5,985 nt of DNA from DAHUXT01 sp036378295 (GTDB lineage Bacteria; Chloroflexota; Ktedonobacteria; Ktedonobacterales; JADMIN01): assembly GCA_036378295.1 (NCBI GenBank), contig DASUWS010000370.1, positions 1 through 5,985 on the forward strand. Direction: 5' to 3'. The first letter of the stretch is position 1; every line of letters begins with the position of its first letter. This document shows, piece after piece, positions 5,126 to 5,985 of this stretch. The position numbers and the translations under genes were made by a program. Under the pieces are notes generated by a model. That model worked only from the letters and a program-made list of their open reading frames with translations, searched no databases and was not told where the DNA came from.

Positions 5126-5985
5126 GAGGCTTTCTCCTCGATAGCTGTGTTGTCTGTGGCAGCATGGCCAGTCAGCGCGAGGAACACCTCGTCGAGACTT
5201 GGCTGGCCAAGTGCGAAATCAGTAACCGTGATACCCGCGCGTGAGAGCTCGGCGAGCGCGTGGGCAACATGCTCTCCCGTCTGGCGTCTGCCAGAATCAG
5301 CAGAGAGTCGCGCCGACAGCGCCACCGGGTCAGAGTCCAGGTAGACCGGCACAGCGAGCGCCTGCGACAATACCCGCTCGGCCTGCGGGCGCTGATCAGG
5401 GTCGAGCAGGCGCACATGCACGGTACCCTCACCGATAGAAGCCTTGAGTTGTCCGCTGGTGCCCTCGGCGATGACCTTGCCGCGGTCGATGACGGCAATC
5501 CGGTCGGCAAGCTGATCGGCCTCGTCGAGGTATTGCGTCGTGAGCAGCACCGTCGTTCCCTCACCGACAATGGTGCGAACGATATCCCAGACCTGGTTGC
5601 GGCTGCGCGGGTCGAGTCCGGTGGTTGGCTCATCGAGGAAGAGCAAATCCGGCGTGACGATAATGCTAGCAGCAATGTCGAGACGGCGGCGCATACCACC
5701 GGAGAACTTCTTCACCTGGCGCCGGGCTGCCTCAGCCAGGCCGAACGCGTCCAGAAGCTCGTGTGCCCGTGTCTTGGCCTGTGCCCATGAGTGGCCCAGC
5801 AGCCGACCCAGCAGTACAAGGTTCTCCACGCCGGTCATACTCTCATCGAGTGAAGCGAATTGCCCGGTCAGGCTCACCCGGCTCCGTACCGTCTCGGCCT
5901 CGCGCACGACATCATGCCCGAAGACCCGCGCCGAGCCGCCGTCGGGGCGAATCAGTGTGGCGAGCATACGAACCGTAGTTGTCTT
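5122..5985 (-). CDS. ABC transporter ATPase, daunorubicin-resistance (DrrA-like) family, 5' end outside window
   Basis: This is the nucleotide-binding subunit of the exporter; 287 codons are present. The frame runs to the window edge, where KTTTVRML is the tail of the Walker A motif, so roughly the first 40-50 residues are missing. The internal ATG at 5965-5967 is not the true start. Numbering from that edge Lys, visible motifs are the Q-loop Gln42 (TGQFASLDE), the signature KFSGGMRRR (93-101), Walker B LLFLDEP (114-120) with catalytic Glu119, and the D-loop TGLDP. The switch region TTQYLDEADQLADR (149-162) has Gln151 where most ABC proteins have His; this is common in the DrrA group. The C-terminal extension (about 185-275) ends in QPSLDEVFLALTG, typical of drug-export ATPases. 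The permease gene follows with a 4-bp overlap. Regulation cannot be judged because the promoter lies outside. Confidence 0.92.
   Translation of the reverse strand, partial: KTTTVRMLATLIRPDGGSARVFGHDVVREAETVRSRVSLTGQFASLDESMTGVENLVLLGRLLGHSWAQAKTRAHELLDAFGLAEAARRQVKKFSGGMRRRLDIAASIIVTPDLLFLDEPTTGLDPRSRNQVWDIVRTIVGEGTTVLLTTQYLDEADQLADRIAVIDRGKVIAEGTSGQLKASIGEGTVHVRLLDPDQRPQAERVLSQALAVPVYLDSDPVALSARLSADSGRRQTGEHVAHALAELSRAGITVTDFALGQPSLDEVFLALTGHAATDNTAIEEKAS
5134..5138 (-). promoter_or_regulatory. Ribosome binding site of the permease inside the ATPase gene
   Basis: AGGAG on the - strand lies within the last codons of the ATPase gene (its EEKAS end), 8 bases before the permease ATG at 5125. 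Confidence 0.65.

Noticed and set aside
5260..5790. A 176-codon + strand frame opposite the ABC ATPase gene
   Set aside because: The - strand encodes all the ABC ATPase motifs in one frame; the opposite frame has no recognisable content.

Overview
This is a high-GC bacterial window with seven protein-coding genes and no RNA gene, CRISPR array or transposase that I can see. A Chloroflexota host (for example a Ktedonobacteria or Thermomicrobia relative) is my best inference. It rests on three things: the GC-rich coding style, an F420-dependent (Ddn/DUF385) type oxidoreductase, and a C-rich/G-rich inverted-repeat element of a kind I associate with that phylum. A high-GC actinobacterium is not excluded, and the assignment is moderate at best.

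Layout. The left part (1-1732) holds two co-directional + strand genes 11 bp apart, both encoding membrane proteins I do not recognise. The first has two N-terminal membrane segments, a long charged helical region and a soluble C-terminal part, and its reading frame is open to the window edge. The second has four predicted membrane segments and a Pro/Gln-rich tail. They face the rest of the window convergently. The 267-bp space between the two gene sets (1733-1999) contains a roughly 149-bp palindromic element (1791-1939) with near-perfect 12-bp terminal inverted repeats, two internal hairpins and G-quadruplex-type G-tracts on both strands.

Everything right of it (2000-5985) is on the - strand. 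Reading in the direction of transcription, from the right edge, the genes are: a DrrA-type ABC ATPase cut by the window in its Walker A motif; a DrrB-type ABC-2 permease whose start overlaps the ATPase stop by 4 bp (ATGA); a two-domain AhpD/carboxymuconolactone-decarboxylase-like protein 31 bp further on; a 124-bp spacer with inverted and direct repeats; a Ddn/DUF385-type oxidoreductase; a 103-bp spacer; and a small four-helix membrane protein resembling DUF2269.

Function. The ATPase and permease should form one drug or lipid exporter of the daunorubicin-resistance type. The AhpD-like protein directly behind them is probably co-transcribed, and the F420-type reductase may belong to the same set. 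This suggests a link between export and redox detoxification, but that is inference from gene order. I found no clear new defence or mobile system. The most second-look-worthy items are the unknown membrane pair, the palindromic G-tract element, and the exporter-redox gene neighbourhood.
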